Notes under the pieces: model-generated
Told to the model about the DNA's origin: nothing
Database searches by the model: none
Seen by the model: the letters and a program-made list of their open reading frames with translations, nothing else
Source: an uncultured bacterium
GTDB lineage: Bacteria > Muiribacteriota > Ozemobacteria > Ozemobacterales > Ozemobacteraceae
DNA length: 64,000 nucleotides
NCBI GenBank assembly: GCA_900317935.1
Contig: ONIU01000012.1
Coordinates: 1 to 64,000 of the forward strand
Direction of reading: 5' to 3'
Made by a program: the position numbers and the translations under genes
Shown: one piece after another, positions 43,696 through 52,700 of the stretch
Layout: the number at the start of each line of letters is the position of its first letter
How positions within the stretch are numbered: position 1 is the stretch's first letter

Positions 43696-45099
43696 TTACT
43701 TAGCCTGCATTGTGTTCTTTAATTCTTTGAACAATCTTTCAAATTCAGATTTATCCTGAGATTTGATTCTCTTTTCAGTATAAGCAGCATAATTAAGTTC
43801 GCGAAGTAGAGCTTTTACATAAGCACTGCGAGGATTCTTCTTAGCTTCAGAGATTGCACTTCTTAATGGCTTGAAATCACCTTTGGTTATTTTTTCTACA
43901 GCCTTCTGAACATCTCTCTGCTGGCGAAGAGCCATAAGCATGTCATCCCACATTACCTTCTTAGAATAATCAAGAGTCAAGTATTTGCTTTCGATTGCTA
44001 AGTTGCTTGGCAAGTAAACAGCAATACCCTGAGCTTCTTCATACTTATTGTAATAACGGCCAGTAGTTTTATTGTTGATAATCATAGCCTTAGCTGCTTT
44101 TTCAACTTTGTCCATAGCAGTGATCAGAGAAGTATCACCCTGAACTTCTGGTCTCAAATTTTTGAGGAAGTGGAGAAGGTCGATATTCTGTGGATAAGCG
44201 AATTTAACAGTCTTACCAGCTGCAGTCATAACTTTATCAGCATATTTGCCGCTCATGATAGCTTTTGCAAAACCATCCATAGCATCAAGCAAAGCATCTG
44301 TTTTGCTCAAATCATAAGCAGACTGAGTTGAATCATCACGACCCTGACTACCACCATTGTAAGATGCAGCATATGCATCTACCCAATGACTAGCCAACTG
44401 TTTTGGAGTCATACCAGTCTTCCAACCTTTGAGAACATCATCATAAGGAGTGCCTTTGCCGGCTTCAGTTTCTTCTGAACCAACAAAATATTCACAATTA
44501 TCTTTAATAGCATAAGCAACTTCTGCCATACCCATCAAGCAGCAGTCCATGTTGATAATGTCAATCTTCTGACCTAAAACCTGTGCAATTTCTTTTGTTG
44601 CAATTGCAAGCTGGTCATTGGTTATGTGATTGTTTGAAGAATCATCGTAAGAAACGCCGCGGACAACTTCGTCCTGTTTTGCTTTCCAACCAGAACCATG
44701 GTTCCAGATACCAATCATATAATGCTTGGCTGGATAATTTTCTTTTATGAATTTGGCGAACTTAACGAGTTCATTATAATCGCCCATGTCCATTTCGCCC
44801 ATGTCTTTAATCTTCTTGATATTGCCTTTTTCAATATAGTTAATCTGAGCCGGGCCTCTTTCACGGTCGATTAAAGTAACAACATTCAAATTTTCGTTAG
44901 AACCAACACGAGCCATTTCTTCCTGGTCTTCAACACCGAATCTATCGAGGTTATTGTCGGCATTCAGGAAAACAGCAAAAGTCCATTCTTTTACAGGGGC
45001 TTTTTTAGCTGGTTTCTTAGCGGGGGCAGCTGCAAAAGAAGCAGCGGAGACACTTATCATAAGAGCAGTAGCAGCGATTATACTAGATACTTTTTTCAT
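43696..45099 (-). CDS. secreted clostripain-family (C11) cysteine peptidase
   Basis: A protein of 467 residues. The signal peptide MKKVSSIIAATALMISVSAA and the Lys/Pro/Ala linker are almost the same as in the gene at 29029-30441. Catalytic His134 (WNHGSGWK) and Cys187 (MDCCLMGM) are intact. The DCC instead of DAC motif is shared by this pair only. An AAGGAG-like site lies upstream. The promoter region carries a 44 bp tandem duplication (listed). The pair is a fairly recent duplication; differences are spread through the C-terminal half. Confidence 0.92.
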   Translation of the reverse strand: MKKVSSIIAATALMISVSAASFAAAPAKKPAKKAPVKEWTFAVFLNADNNLDRFGVEDQEEMARVGSNENLNVVTLIDRERGPAQINYIEKGNIKKIKDMGEMDMGDYNELVKFAKFIKENYPAKHYMIGIWNHGSGWKAKQDEVVRGVSYDDSSNNHITNDQLAIATKEIAQVLGQKIDIINMDCCLMGMAEVAYAIKDNCEYFVGSEETEAGKGTPYDDVLKGWKTGMTPKQLASHWVDAYAASYNGGSQGRDDSTQSAYDLSKTDALLDAMDGFAKAIMSGKYADKVMTAAGKTVKFAYPQNIDLLHFLKNLRPEVQGDTSLITAMDKVEKAAKAMIINNKTTGRYYNKYEEAQGIAVYLPSNLAIESKYLTLDYSKKVMWDDMLMALRQQRDVQKAVEKITKGDFKPLRSAISEAKKNPRSAYVKALLRELNYAAYTEKRIKSQDKSEFERLFKELKNTMQAK

Positions 45100-45132
45100 T
45101 AAGCTTATTACTCCTTATTTTTGGCACTTATT

Positions 45133-45220
45133 ATCCCTACTCACTAAAACAGTAGATACATTGATTATAATAATAAATCCCTACTCACTAAAACAGTAGA
45201 TACATTGATTATAATAATAA
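45133..45220. repeat. perfect 44-bp tandem duplication in a promoter region
   Basis: Units 45133-45176 and 45177-45220 are identical. Each contains ATTATA, which is TATAAT on the minus strand, so the -10 box of the clostripain gene is doubled. Confidence 0.95.
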
Positions 45221-45236
45221 TAAAATAAAACCGCAA
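45208..45236 (-). promoter_or_regulatory. promoter of the third clostripain gene
   Basis: TTGCGG (45236-45231), a 17 bp spacer and TATAAT (45213-45208), identical in plan to 30534-30506. The second TATAAT in the duplicated unit lacks a good -35 box. The gap 45100-45429 holds this and the related repeat piece 45267-45307. Confidence 0.75.
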
Positions 45237-45429
45237 GACCTCCGTGCACAAAATTTTATTTTTTGTGAATAGCAAAAATAAATCGAAATTAAACTGTGTT
45301 TAGTTCTATAAAAAAGTCGGTACAGTAAGCTTTTGTGTACAATTTGTTTATTTTAGAATCTGTATATAAATTGAAAAATATATATGAGTTAGCGTATAAT
45401 TAGGCAAATCATGTTTGGGGAGATTCTTA

Positions 45430-45938
45430 ATGAAATTATTTACCGTTATGTCAATACTGTTAGCATGTCTGATAAACAATCCTTTTGCCGCTATCGCTTC
45501 AGAAAATATTAGCGAACGCTACTCACCCCCAAATAGTTTGAAGAAACATATTTATATTCGTTCCTATACTCAAAATACAGTAACATTTAGATTTGAAGTT
45601 ATGTCTATCATTGGAAATGCCAAGGATGTAACCTTAAAAGTTAAATTATCAGGCTTTGAACAATTAGTTCCTGTTCCTTCTGATACTAAATTAAAGAAAT
45701 AGCCAATAGCGGTAAAGTCAGCATAAAGGGAAAGGTTGAATATACTCCGGATTATAATGCGATTATAAAATATGTAGAAAATAACGCAAAAGAACAATAC
45801 CCGAACGATTTAACCCGGGAAATACTAATAGATTCTCTTGTAGATAACGGTAAAAAAGGGTTGAAATCCGTTTATTCTGTTAAATTTCTACCTCAGGATA
45901 AATATCCTGGAGAGCCTTATACGATAGAAGAACAATAG
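45430..45938 (+). pseudogene. frameshifted small secreted protein
   Basis: Translation starts at the ATG at 45430 (GGGGAG seven bases upstream; the earlier TTG is rejected) with signal peptide MKLFTVMSILLACLINNPFAAIA. The first frame ends at 45702 (SDTKLKK). Coding continues in the -1 frame from about 45693 (EIANSGKVSIKGKVEYTPDYN) to a stop at 45938 (PYTIEEQ). The intact product would be about 170 residues, a secreted beta-rich domain I cannot name. The frames meet in an A-rich run (TTAAAGAAATAG), consistent with a one-base indel or an assembly error. A canonical -1 slippery heptamer is not present. Confidence 0.65.
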
Positions 45939-45968
45939 ATTGATTTTACAATAAAAGAAAATTAGCAT

Positions 45969-46002
45969 AAAAAAATAGCCTCCAATATGGAGGCTATTTT
46001 TT
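45969..46002. terminator. bidirectional intrinsic terminator
   Basis: AAAAAATAGCCTCC and GGAGGCTATTTTTT around AATAT, between the convergent frameshifted gene and the HExxH gene. Confidence 0.9.
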
Positions 46003-46014
46003 ATCTATCTTTTA

Positions 46015-47346
46015 TTAATCTTCAAATGGATTACCTGAATTATTATTTAACTGAACTTTTTCTGAAGAAATCTTTCCATCTTCATAATCTACTGGAATTG
46101 CAGTTGTAGCATCTTCTTCTGATTCTTGTAATGTATTATTTGCTGTTTCTTTATCTTTCTTTGAATCAGACTTTTTGAAATATTTATCTTTAAGTTTAGC
46201 CAAAAAACCTTTATTACGATTTTCCACGTATGCAAGACTGTCTTCATTTTCGCCTACGAAATCAAGAAATTCTTTATCGGTCATCTTTCCTAATAAGGTT
46301 TTATCTATAATTTCATAGACAACTTTGGCATCTTCAGGATTATCTTTTAAAAACTGCTTAATGACATTAGACATATTGTTGTCTTCACCATTTGTAGCAT
46401 AGAAAGCAGCAGAGACCTTATCTTCACCCTTGGAATTATTACCTGTTTTTTCATGAATACGATAAAGTAAGGTTGCCATAAAGCATTCATTAGCCAAAAG
46501 TTGTTCTGCTGAAGCATTTTTTGCTTTTACCTTATCTTCCTTACGATAATAACCACCTATTGTATCAGATTCAATTTTTAATAACTGATTCTTTCGGGCA
46601 ATCTTTTCATATTCCTTTACTCTGTCTTTAGATTCAATCATTTCATTGTATTCGGCCCAAGCTTCTTTAAAAGCTGCTCTTTCTGTTGTAATTTCATCAA
46701 GATAATGAACCTTGTCTAATCCATACATGCCATCTATATAAGCACTCTTGTCTAATGTATGGGAATATTCATGTATAAAAATAGACTTTCCTTCTTCGGC
46801 ATTTGTCTGATTAGCAAAATGTGCACTTCCTATTCTTATGTCCCCACTCTTTGCGTAACTTGCTGGCCAAAAGTCTGTTTCCATTATTCTTTGCTTAAGA
46901 CCAGTGGGGTCTAGATCATTATTGCCTTCAAAATCACTTGTGTCATAAAGGTTTACTTTGCAGTCTCTGTAAGCGTGACTTTTTCTATCCTCAACAGACT
47001 GTTGCTGAGATGCTCGATAAGCATTAACAAGAGCCTTTTGGCTATTTGTTAAATCATTATAGGAATCTTCACCCATATCTTTTATGAGTTGTTCTTCAGA
47101 AGTAATCTTCACTTCCTTAATTTTATAGGCCATGTTATGGTCAACTTTTGATCTTACTATTACTTCATCAGGTCCAAGGGAAATACTATTTATTACATCT
47201 TCTAAACTGCTGTTTGCATTACCTTGTAAAAGTTCTTCTACTTTATCATAATAAAGCTCTAATTCAAACGCGAAAGCCTTAGTAGAGCTAAAACAGAACA
47301 GAGTAAACAGGAACAGAATTATAAATAAAAATTTTATATTTTTCAA
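46015..47346 (-). CDS. secreted HExxH protein, putative metallopeptidase
   Basis: A protein of 443 residues with a TTG start at 47346, chosen because AAGGAG lies six bases upstream and the signal peptide then begins directly (MKNIKFLFIILFLFTLFCFSS). An ATG 15 codons earlier has no ribosome-binding site. HEYSH at 192-196 in IFIHEYSHTLDKS is an HExxH zinc motif, and an acidic YLDEITTERAAFKEAWAE follows, which may provide the third ligand. The C-terminal 60 residues are low-complexity and end in NPFED. It is unrelated in length and context to the HELIH protein at 20.6 kb. Activity is inference. Confidence 0.65.
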   Translation of the reverse strand: MKNIKFLFIILFLFTLFCFSSTKAFAFELELYYDKVEELLQGNANSSLEDVINSISLGPDEVIVRSKVDHNMAYKIKEVKITSEEQLIKDMGEDSYNDLTNSQKALVNAYRASQQQSVEDRKSHAYRDCKVNLYDTSDFEGNNDLDPTGLKQRIMETDFWPASYAKSGDIRIGSAHFANQTNAEEGKSIFIHEYSHTLDKSAYIDGMYGLDKVHYLDEITTERAAFKEAWAEYNEMIESKDRVKEYEKIARKNQLLKIESDTIGGYYRKEDKVKAKNASAEQLLANECFMATLLYRIHEKTGNNSKGEDKVSAAFYATNGEDNNMSNVIKQFLKDNPEDAKVVYEIIDKTLLGKMTDKEFLDFVGENEDSLAYVENRNKGFLAKLKDKYFKKSDSKKDKETANNTLQESEEDATTAIPVDYEDGKISSEKVQLNNNSGNPFED

Positions 47347-47631
47347 AGTAAACTCCTTAAATCTGCTGAATAATATTGAATACAATAGCAAGCAGATAAC
47401 CCAAAACCTGATTTCTTATATTCTTCAAGTATAAATTCACTTAATTATATTACCATACATTTGAAGAATAAGTTTTTTTTATTTGATTTTCTTTTCAATA
47501 CTGTGTAAACAGCTATATATTAGAATATACTAATTCTACATAGAAATATTCGCAAGTAATTTATTCCCCCTCTCGTACAAAAACAAGTATTGTGGTAAAA
47601 TGCTGCAAATTTTAAATAGTTGGGAGAATCT

Positions 47632-49818
47632 ATGAAGAAACTTACTCTTATCATTTTATCGGTTCTATTATTATTTATTACTACTAGTCAGCTTTGTGCA
47701 CAAAGTTATCCAAATCATCCAAATCCACCACACAGACCAGATAATCAACATCACACTCCACCACATCAGCCTCCCGTCCAACCCAATGCTCCCATTCCTC
47801 CAGGGCCGCCACCAATGCCTCCAATTCGTCAAGATTTTCCGTCCAGCGGAATGAATATGAATTTGGGTAATTTGCCGGTACATGGCATTAATATATCTGC
47901 TGAGTCTGGTGCAATGGCTGAAAAATCATCTATTGAAGTTGCTAGACATAATCCTGGTGCAGCAATCAGAGAAATGCTAACCAATATAAGAAGCCTTAGC
48001 AACAGATTTGTTGCTGTCTCTGATTTATACGAAATAAAAACAACGGGAATGAACCAGTATTCAGCTCTTCCAATAAAATATGCTCTCTTAGCAAAAGGTC
48101 CTGTTCCTAATGGAAGTCGTATTTTTATGCTTGTTAAACTAGGAAATGAAGTATATTTCATACCAACAATAACCACAAATAGCTACGGAATGGTTATAGG
48201 CGAAATAAACTCTTGTGCAATATATGACAAAATAGCTCTAATTGCAGATACTTCTTATAACTACAACTCAATAAACAGCTTTTTGATTTCATGCAGTCTT
48301 GATTCTGCCAACAAGCCAGCTAATCCACATTATGCGACACTTTCAGACAACGATGGCTTCTCGGTTTCAGCTCACATTTTTCCAACAAATGGAAGAAATT
48401 CAAGATTTTCTTCGCAGACAATGACAATTATTCAACCTCAAACATCTGTTTCAGTCAATGTTTATAAGTTTTATGAAAATGATAAAGTCTTCGTTCAGAG
48501 TCTTCCATTTACTACTGCCAACAATTATAGTTTCTGCAACATTGATTTGAATAATTTTGAAAAATATTATGATAATAATTCTATAAGTTATGCTCTATGG
48601 TTAGGGTTTGAAAACACTAATATAGAAGACATTCCCAATGCTTTGATATTCAGAACAACCTGTTATGATGAAGAAGGAGTACATTATTCAACAGAAGACC
48701 AGTTAGTCTATATAGCTCTTCCTCAAGATGGTTTCAATTCTCCTTTTTCTGGTGGAAACGGGACTTCAGCTAACCCATATATTATTACTCACGTTAACCA
48801 GTTAGATAAAGTCAGAGATTATAAGAGAAGATTCTTCAAACTTGGCTGTGACCTTGATTTAAACAATTACCAAGATAGAAACTGGCTATCTTTAGGAGAT
48901 AACGAAGAACCTTTCAACGGTTTCTTCGATGGGAACAGCAGAACAATTCGCAATCTCTCAATAAATGCCGCCAACGAAAATTATCAAGGTTTATTCGGCT
49001 GTATCAAAAACGGTTCTGTTCGAAATTTAAAAATACAATTATCTCCAGAAGGCATTATCGGCAAAGATTACTGTGGAATTCTTGCCGGCTACTGCTCTAA
49101 TGCTAGAATATTCCAATGTTATGCAGAAGGGAGTATTAAGGCCAACAATTACATAGGCGGTCTAATTGGCTATGCTACAAATTATACTTCAATAAGAAAG
49201 TCTTTAAGCAACATAAATATCAATTCTGACGTAAAAGACACAACTATCGGCGGTCTGATTGGTTACGGTGAAGATTCTACCATAACAGACTGCCACACAA
49301 ATGCATCAATTACTACATCAGGACAAAATAGTTCTATCGGCGGAATAATAGCTCAAGGAGAAAGAACCAAGATTCAAAATTGCTACAGTACCGGATTACT
49401 TCAAACAGGCAGACTTGGGAACAGCTATGCTGGAGGAATTGCCGGATACCTTAACGGAGGCGAAATAAAAGGCTGTATAGCTTTGAATAGCAAGATTTGT
49501 AGTCAAAATCAAGGAAGAATTGGCGGCAAAATTACAAACGCCAATATTACAAGATGCTATGCCTGGGAATTTATTAGAGATATTAACAATAGAAATATTT
49601 CTGAAGGCGGTTTCGGCGGTGGAGAATTCTCTAAAGAAGGTCGAAACGGAGAAAGCATAGACAAAAACTCTTTCTATGGTTCTAAGACAAGAAATAAATT
49701 CTGGACTGTAAACAAAAAAATAGGTTTCAATCTTAACAGTTGGATTTTCAATTCTGGCTACAATCTGCCTCAACTTAGAGGCATGCCTTCAATAGCTAAC
49801 CCTGATTACTTGAGATAA
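47632..49818 (+). CDS. secreted GLUG-repeat surface protein
   Basis: A protein of 728 residues from the ATG at 47632 (GGGAGA upstream; the earlier TTG is rejected). A signal peptide is followed by a Pro/His-rich region (about 25-70), a globular part (70-370), then parallel-beta-helix GLUG-type repeats (YIGGLIGYATN, TIGGLIGYGED, SIGGIIAQGER, YAGGIAGYLNG) from about 400 to 640. GLUG repeats occur in bacterial surface and adhesion proteins. The predicted location is extracellular. A terminator follows. Confidence 0.8.
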   Translation: MKKLTLIILSVLLLFITTSQLCAQSYPNHPNPPHRPDNQHHTPPHQPPVQPNAPIPPGPPPMPPIRQDFPSSGMNMNLGNLPVHGINISAESGAMAEKSSIEVARHNPGAAIREMLTNIRSLSNRFVAVSDLYEIKTTGMNQYSALPIKYALLAKGPVPNGSRIFMLVKLGNEVYFIPTITTNSYGMVIGEINSCAIYDKIALIADTSYNYNSINSFLISCSLDSANKPANPHYATLSDNDGFSVSAHIFPTNGRNSRFSSQTMTIIQPQTSVSVNVYKFYENDKVFVQSLPFTTANNYSFCNIDLNNFEKYYDNNSISYALWLGFENTNIEDIPNALIFRTTCYDEEGVHYSTEDQLVYIALPQDGFNSPFSGGNGTSANPYIITHVNQLDKVRDYKRRFFKLGCDLDLNNYQDRNWLSLGDNEEPFNGFFDGNSRTIRNLSINAANENYQGLFGCIKNGSVRNLKIQLSPEGIIGKDYCGILAGYCSNARIFQCYAEGSIKANNYIGGLIGYATNYTSIRKSLSNININSDVKDTTIGGLIGYGEDSTITDCHTNASITTSGQNSSIGGIIAQGERTKIQNCYSTGLLQTGRLGNSYAGGIAGYLNGGEIKGCIALNSKICSQNQGRIGGKITNANITRCYAWEFIRDINNRNISEGGFGGGEFSKEGRNGESIDKNSFYGSKTRNKFWTVNKKIGFNLNSWIFNSGYNLPQLRGMPSIANPDYLR

Positions 49819-49824
49819 TAAACA

Positions 49825-49859
49825 AAAACCAGGCTTGGAATAATTCTAAGCCTGGTTTT
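49825..49859. terminator. bidirectional intrinsic terminator
   Basis: AAAACCAGGCTT and AAGCCTGGTTTT around a GGAATAATTCT-containing loop, between two convergent genes. Confidence 0.9.
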
Positions 49860-49885
49860 GCTAAACAGTGAGTCAATAATCTAAA

Positions 49886-50620
49886 TCAGATTTTATAAGC
49901 TATACTTGTAATAAAAGTTCTGTCGTATTTTTCTTTAGCATCAACAGGTGCCTTGTTATAATCTACAATATATTTCATTTCTGCATCAATCTTATCATTG
50001 ATTGTAAAAATCAGACCAACGGCAGTTTCTGTTCTATAAGCTTCGTCGGTATCATCTTTTGGAGCTACGAAACCAAAATGACCGGCAAATCTTACATTAT
50101 CAGCAATTTTTCTTTTCCCATCCAAGCCAAATCTTAACCAAGTTTCATCGTCTTTGGTATCATCGGTATATTTTTCTTTTGTAAAATCAAGACCGAGAGA
50201 ACAAGAGAATACTGTTTCTTCTCCTTTAATAAAGTAATTAATCATACCAAGGCCAAGCTTATATTGGTCTTTATAACCGGCAAATTCGTCTTCCATATAA
50301 CCAAAGTTGGCATACCAGGAGAATTTGTCATTCTTTATAAATTCACTGGAAAACTTTAACTGTTTCTTGTCGGCATTCTTTTGGCCATCTGCTTTGCCGT
50401 ATATTGCTAAAGCATCGTATCCGAATTTTAACTGTTCAGTACGTTTTTGAGTCAAATTCAAAGAAAAATTCATCTTACTTTCATCAGTATTTCCTGAACT
50501 TTCAGTATAACCTAGACCAACACGGCCTTTTGCTGGTTCTAAAGACTTGGCACTTGCAGATGTTAATGGTGTCATCATCAAACCAATTAAAAATACTGAT
50601 AAAATATTAAAATTACGCAT
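49886..50620 (-). CDS. DUF481-family outer-membrane beta-barrel protein
   Basis: A protein of 244 residues with a signal peptide (cleaved near SASA, residue 24) and alternating strands throughout, typical of DUF481 barrels (GRVGLGYTESSGNTDESKMNFSL at the start, RTFITSIAYKI at the end). It supports a diderm envelope. Role unknown, perhaps related to salt stress or transport. GGAGG ribosome-binding site. Confidence 0.8.
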   Translation of the reverse strand: MRNFNILSVFLIGLMMTPLTSASAKSLEPAKGRVGLGYTESSGNTDESKMNFSLNLTQKRTEQLKFGYDALAIYGKADGQKNADKKQLKFSSEFIKNDKFSWYANFGYMEDEFAGYKDQYKLGLGMINYFIKGEETVFSCSLGLDFTKEKYTDDTKDDETWLRFGLDGKRKIADNVRFAGHFGFVAPKDDTDEAYRTETAVGLIFTINDKIDAEMKYIVDYNKAPVDAKEKYDRTFITSIAYKI

Positions 50621-50736
50621 ATTTGCCTCCGAAATAACAGCTTCTATATGGGATTTGTTTTGTTTATATTTGTTTATTTATGTCTAAGCTGTTTATATAG
50701 TTATCGGAAGCCAATACAAAAATAATTAATACCTAT

Positions 50737-51675
50737 TTAATGCAAAACCTGTTTTCTAGCAAAAATCAAGTTTGCAACAACATAAAATATTATTGTCCAA
50801 ACAAAGCAGAACCCCAAAGGTCCTGTAACTTTATCTGCAAAAATACTGATTTTTCCATTAAGAAGTTCTTGAATAGTATTGATATAAAAAAGATCTGTAT
50901 AATATCTTGTAAAACAGAAATACTTACTAATACTTTCAAAGCTGTTTATTAACAATTCAAGGCTGGAACCTTTTGTTAAAAAGCCAGAAAGAAGTGCCTT
51001 CAAAATATCTGAGGATAAATAAAACACGTGAATACCAAGAATCGCGCTTAAACTGCAAAAAGCCATAAGTATCGCAGATTCAAAATACATAGAAAAAACA
51101 ATGAAAAAACCAATCATCATTATATTTGCTATAAAACTAATAACAAATAATTGAAGAGCAGAAGTAGCCGTTACCATTGATAAAGAAGTATCCATAGCCT
51201 TCGTCTGAAGCTGTGCTGGAAGCACTCCCATTGGCTGTGTTATACCCCTGGCTATAAGCAAATCAGTCTGCAATATCAAACCACCTATTACAACCGCTAT
51301 TAATAAAAAAGTAATGATAGAAACAGACTTTGCAGCTATAACTTGCCATCTTTTCACAGGCGTTATAAGCAACATCTTCATATAACCGCGACCAAACTCG
51401 GTTGAAAAGCTATCGCCTACAATTAAAGCCAAAAAGAATGGGGCAATATATGAAAAAAGAGTAAAATGACCAGTAAACATAAACTGAATTGCCTTTTTCA
51501 TACCCATAAATTGAATATCGCCTAATCCTAGGCCTCTGCAGGTTATATAAGTCAAAAGCAAAATCAAGCTTGAAACAATAGGCACCATATTAAGAACCAG
51601 CAGAAAAAGAAAGGCTTTTTTATTGTTAAGAATCTTTTTTAATTCAAAAAGAATCAAATTTTTCATTCTATCCAT
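50737..51675 (-). CDS. ABC-2-type transporter permease
   Basis: A protein of 312 residues with six membrane helices. It begins LILFELKKILNNKKAFLFLL and contains FGRGYMKMLLITPVKRWQVIAAK, typical of ABC-2 permeases of antibiotic or lipid export. It begins three bases after the ATPase stop and is thus translationally coupled. Substrate unknown. Confidence 0.85.
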   Translation of the reverse strand: MDRMKNLILFELKKILNNKKAFLFLLVLNMVPIVSSLILLLTYITCRGLGLGDIQFMGMKKAIQFMFTGHFTLFSYIAPFFLALIVGDSFSTEFGRGYMKMLLITPVKRWQVIAAKSVSIITFLLIAVVIGGLILQTDLLIARGITQPMGVLPAQLQTKAMDTSLSMVTATSALQLFVISFIANIMMIGFFIVFSMYFESAILMAFCSLSAILGIHVFYLSSDILKALLSGFLTKGSSLELLINSFESISKYFCFTRYYTDLFYINTIQELLNGKISIFADKVTGPLGFCFVWTIIFYVVANLIFARKQVLH

Positions 51676-51677
51676 AA

Positions 51678-52700
51678 TTATTTAACTTCCTTATTTTCTT
51701 TATCTTCTTTTTGAACCGCTTCTGGTTCTTTTGGCTGCTCAGATTTTTTAGCACGAGTATTAGAAAAGTTTCCTTTATTTTTTTCAGTAAGCTTAATAAA
51801 AGTTTCTTCTAATGAGCTTTCTAATGGAATTAATGCCTGAACCTTAATTCCTGCTTTTACCAATAATTCATTTATAAGATATGAAGTACCGTTTTCTATA
51901 TCAACAATAAAGCCTCTAGGAGCTAATGTTAACGATTTTACAATATTCCTGGCACCTTCAAGAATACTTTTTGCATTATCTATTAATTCATCGGCGACTC
52001 TAATTTCAAAACGTTCTTCGCTAGAAGCCAAAATATCGGAAACAAATCCTTCGGTAACCATCTGACCTTTATTGATTATTACAACATAGTTGCAAAGTTT
52101 TTGTACTTCATCCAACAAATGACTAGACAAGAAAATTGAAGTTTTTTCCTTTTCGTGAATATTCAAAAGGATTTCTCTCATCTGATAGCGGCCTGAGGGG
52201 TCCATACCACTAGTAGGCTCATCAAGAATCAGTAATTCAGGTTTATGTAGCAAACTAAAAGCTACTCCCAAACGTTGTTTCATACCAGATGAAAAAGTAC
52301 CGAATTTTTGGTTAACCGAATCTTTTAAGCCAACCATTTCAATAACTTCAAAAATTCTTTTTTTCTCAATAGGTAAATATAAGGAACCAAACCAATAAAG
52401 GTTTTCAAAAGCAGTCATAGTATCAATAAAACTTGGGTTTTCAACAACTGCCCCAATTCTTTCTAATGCCGAGGCTCGTTCTTCTGGAATCTTATGTCCT
52501 AAAAGTTCTATTTTACCATTGGGAGCGGGAAGAAGACCCAATAACATTCTAAGAGTTGTTGTTTTACCAGCTCCATTAGGTCCTAAAAAACCAGCAATAG
52601 CATTATTAGGAACATTAAAGCTCAAAGAATCCAGAATCTTCTTATTCCCAAAGCTTTTACTCAAAGATACTACTTTTATTGCATTATTCTGGCTGCTCAT
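51678..52700 (-). CDS. ABC transporter ATP-binding protein
   Basis: A protein of 340 residues from the ATG at 52700 (AGGAG ten bases upstream; an earlier in-frame ATG inside the AI-2E gene is rejected). Walker A GPNGAGKTTT, signature FSSGMKQRLGV, Walker B LLILDEPTSGMDP, H-loop SSHLLDEV. A C-terminal extension of about 100 residues ends in a Lys/Glu-rich tail. It overlaps the AI-2E gene by 17 bp and drives the following permease. Confidence 0.93.
   Translation of the reverse strand: MSSQNNAIKVVSLSKSFGNKKILDSLSFNVPNNAIAGFLGPNGAGKTTTLRMLLGLLPAPNGKIELLGHKIPEERASALERIGAVVENPSFIDTMTAFENLYWFGSLYLPIEKKRIFEVIEMVGLKDSVNQKFGTFSSGMKQRLGVAFSLLHKPELLILDEPTSGMDPSGRYQMREILLNIHEKEKTSIFLSSHLLDEVQKLCNYVVIINKGQMVTEGFVSDILASSEERFEIRVADELIDNAKSILEGARNIVKSLTLAPRGFIVDIENGTSYLINELLVKAGIKVQALIPLESSLEETFIKLTEKNKGNFSNTRAKKSEQPKEPEAVQKEDKENKEVK

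Noticed and set aside
45690-45705. Programmed -1 frameshift in the small secreted gene
   Set aside because: No canonical slippery heptamer or downstream stem seen; a one-base indel is simpler.
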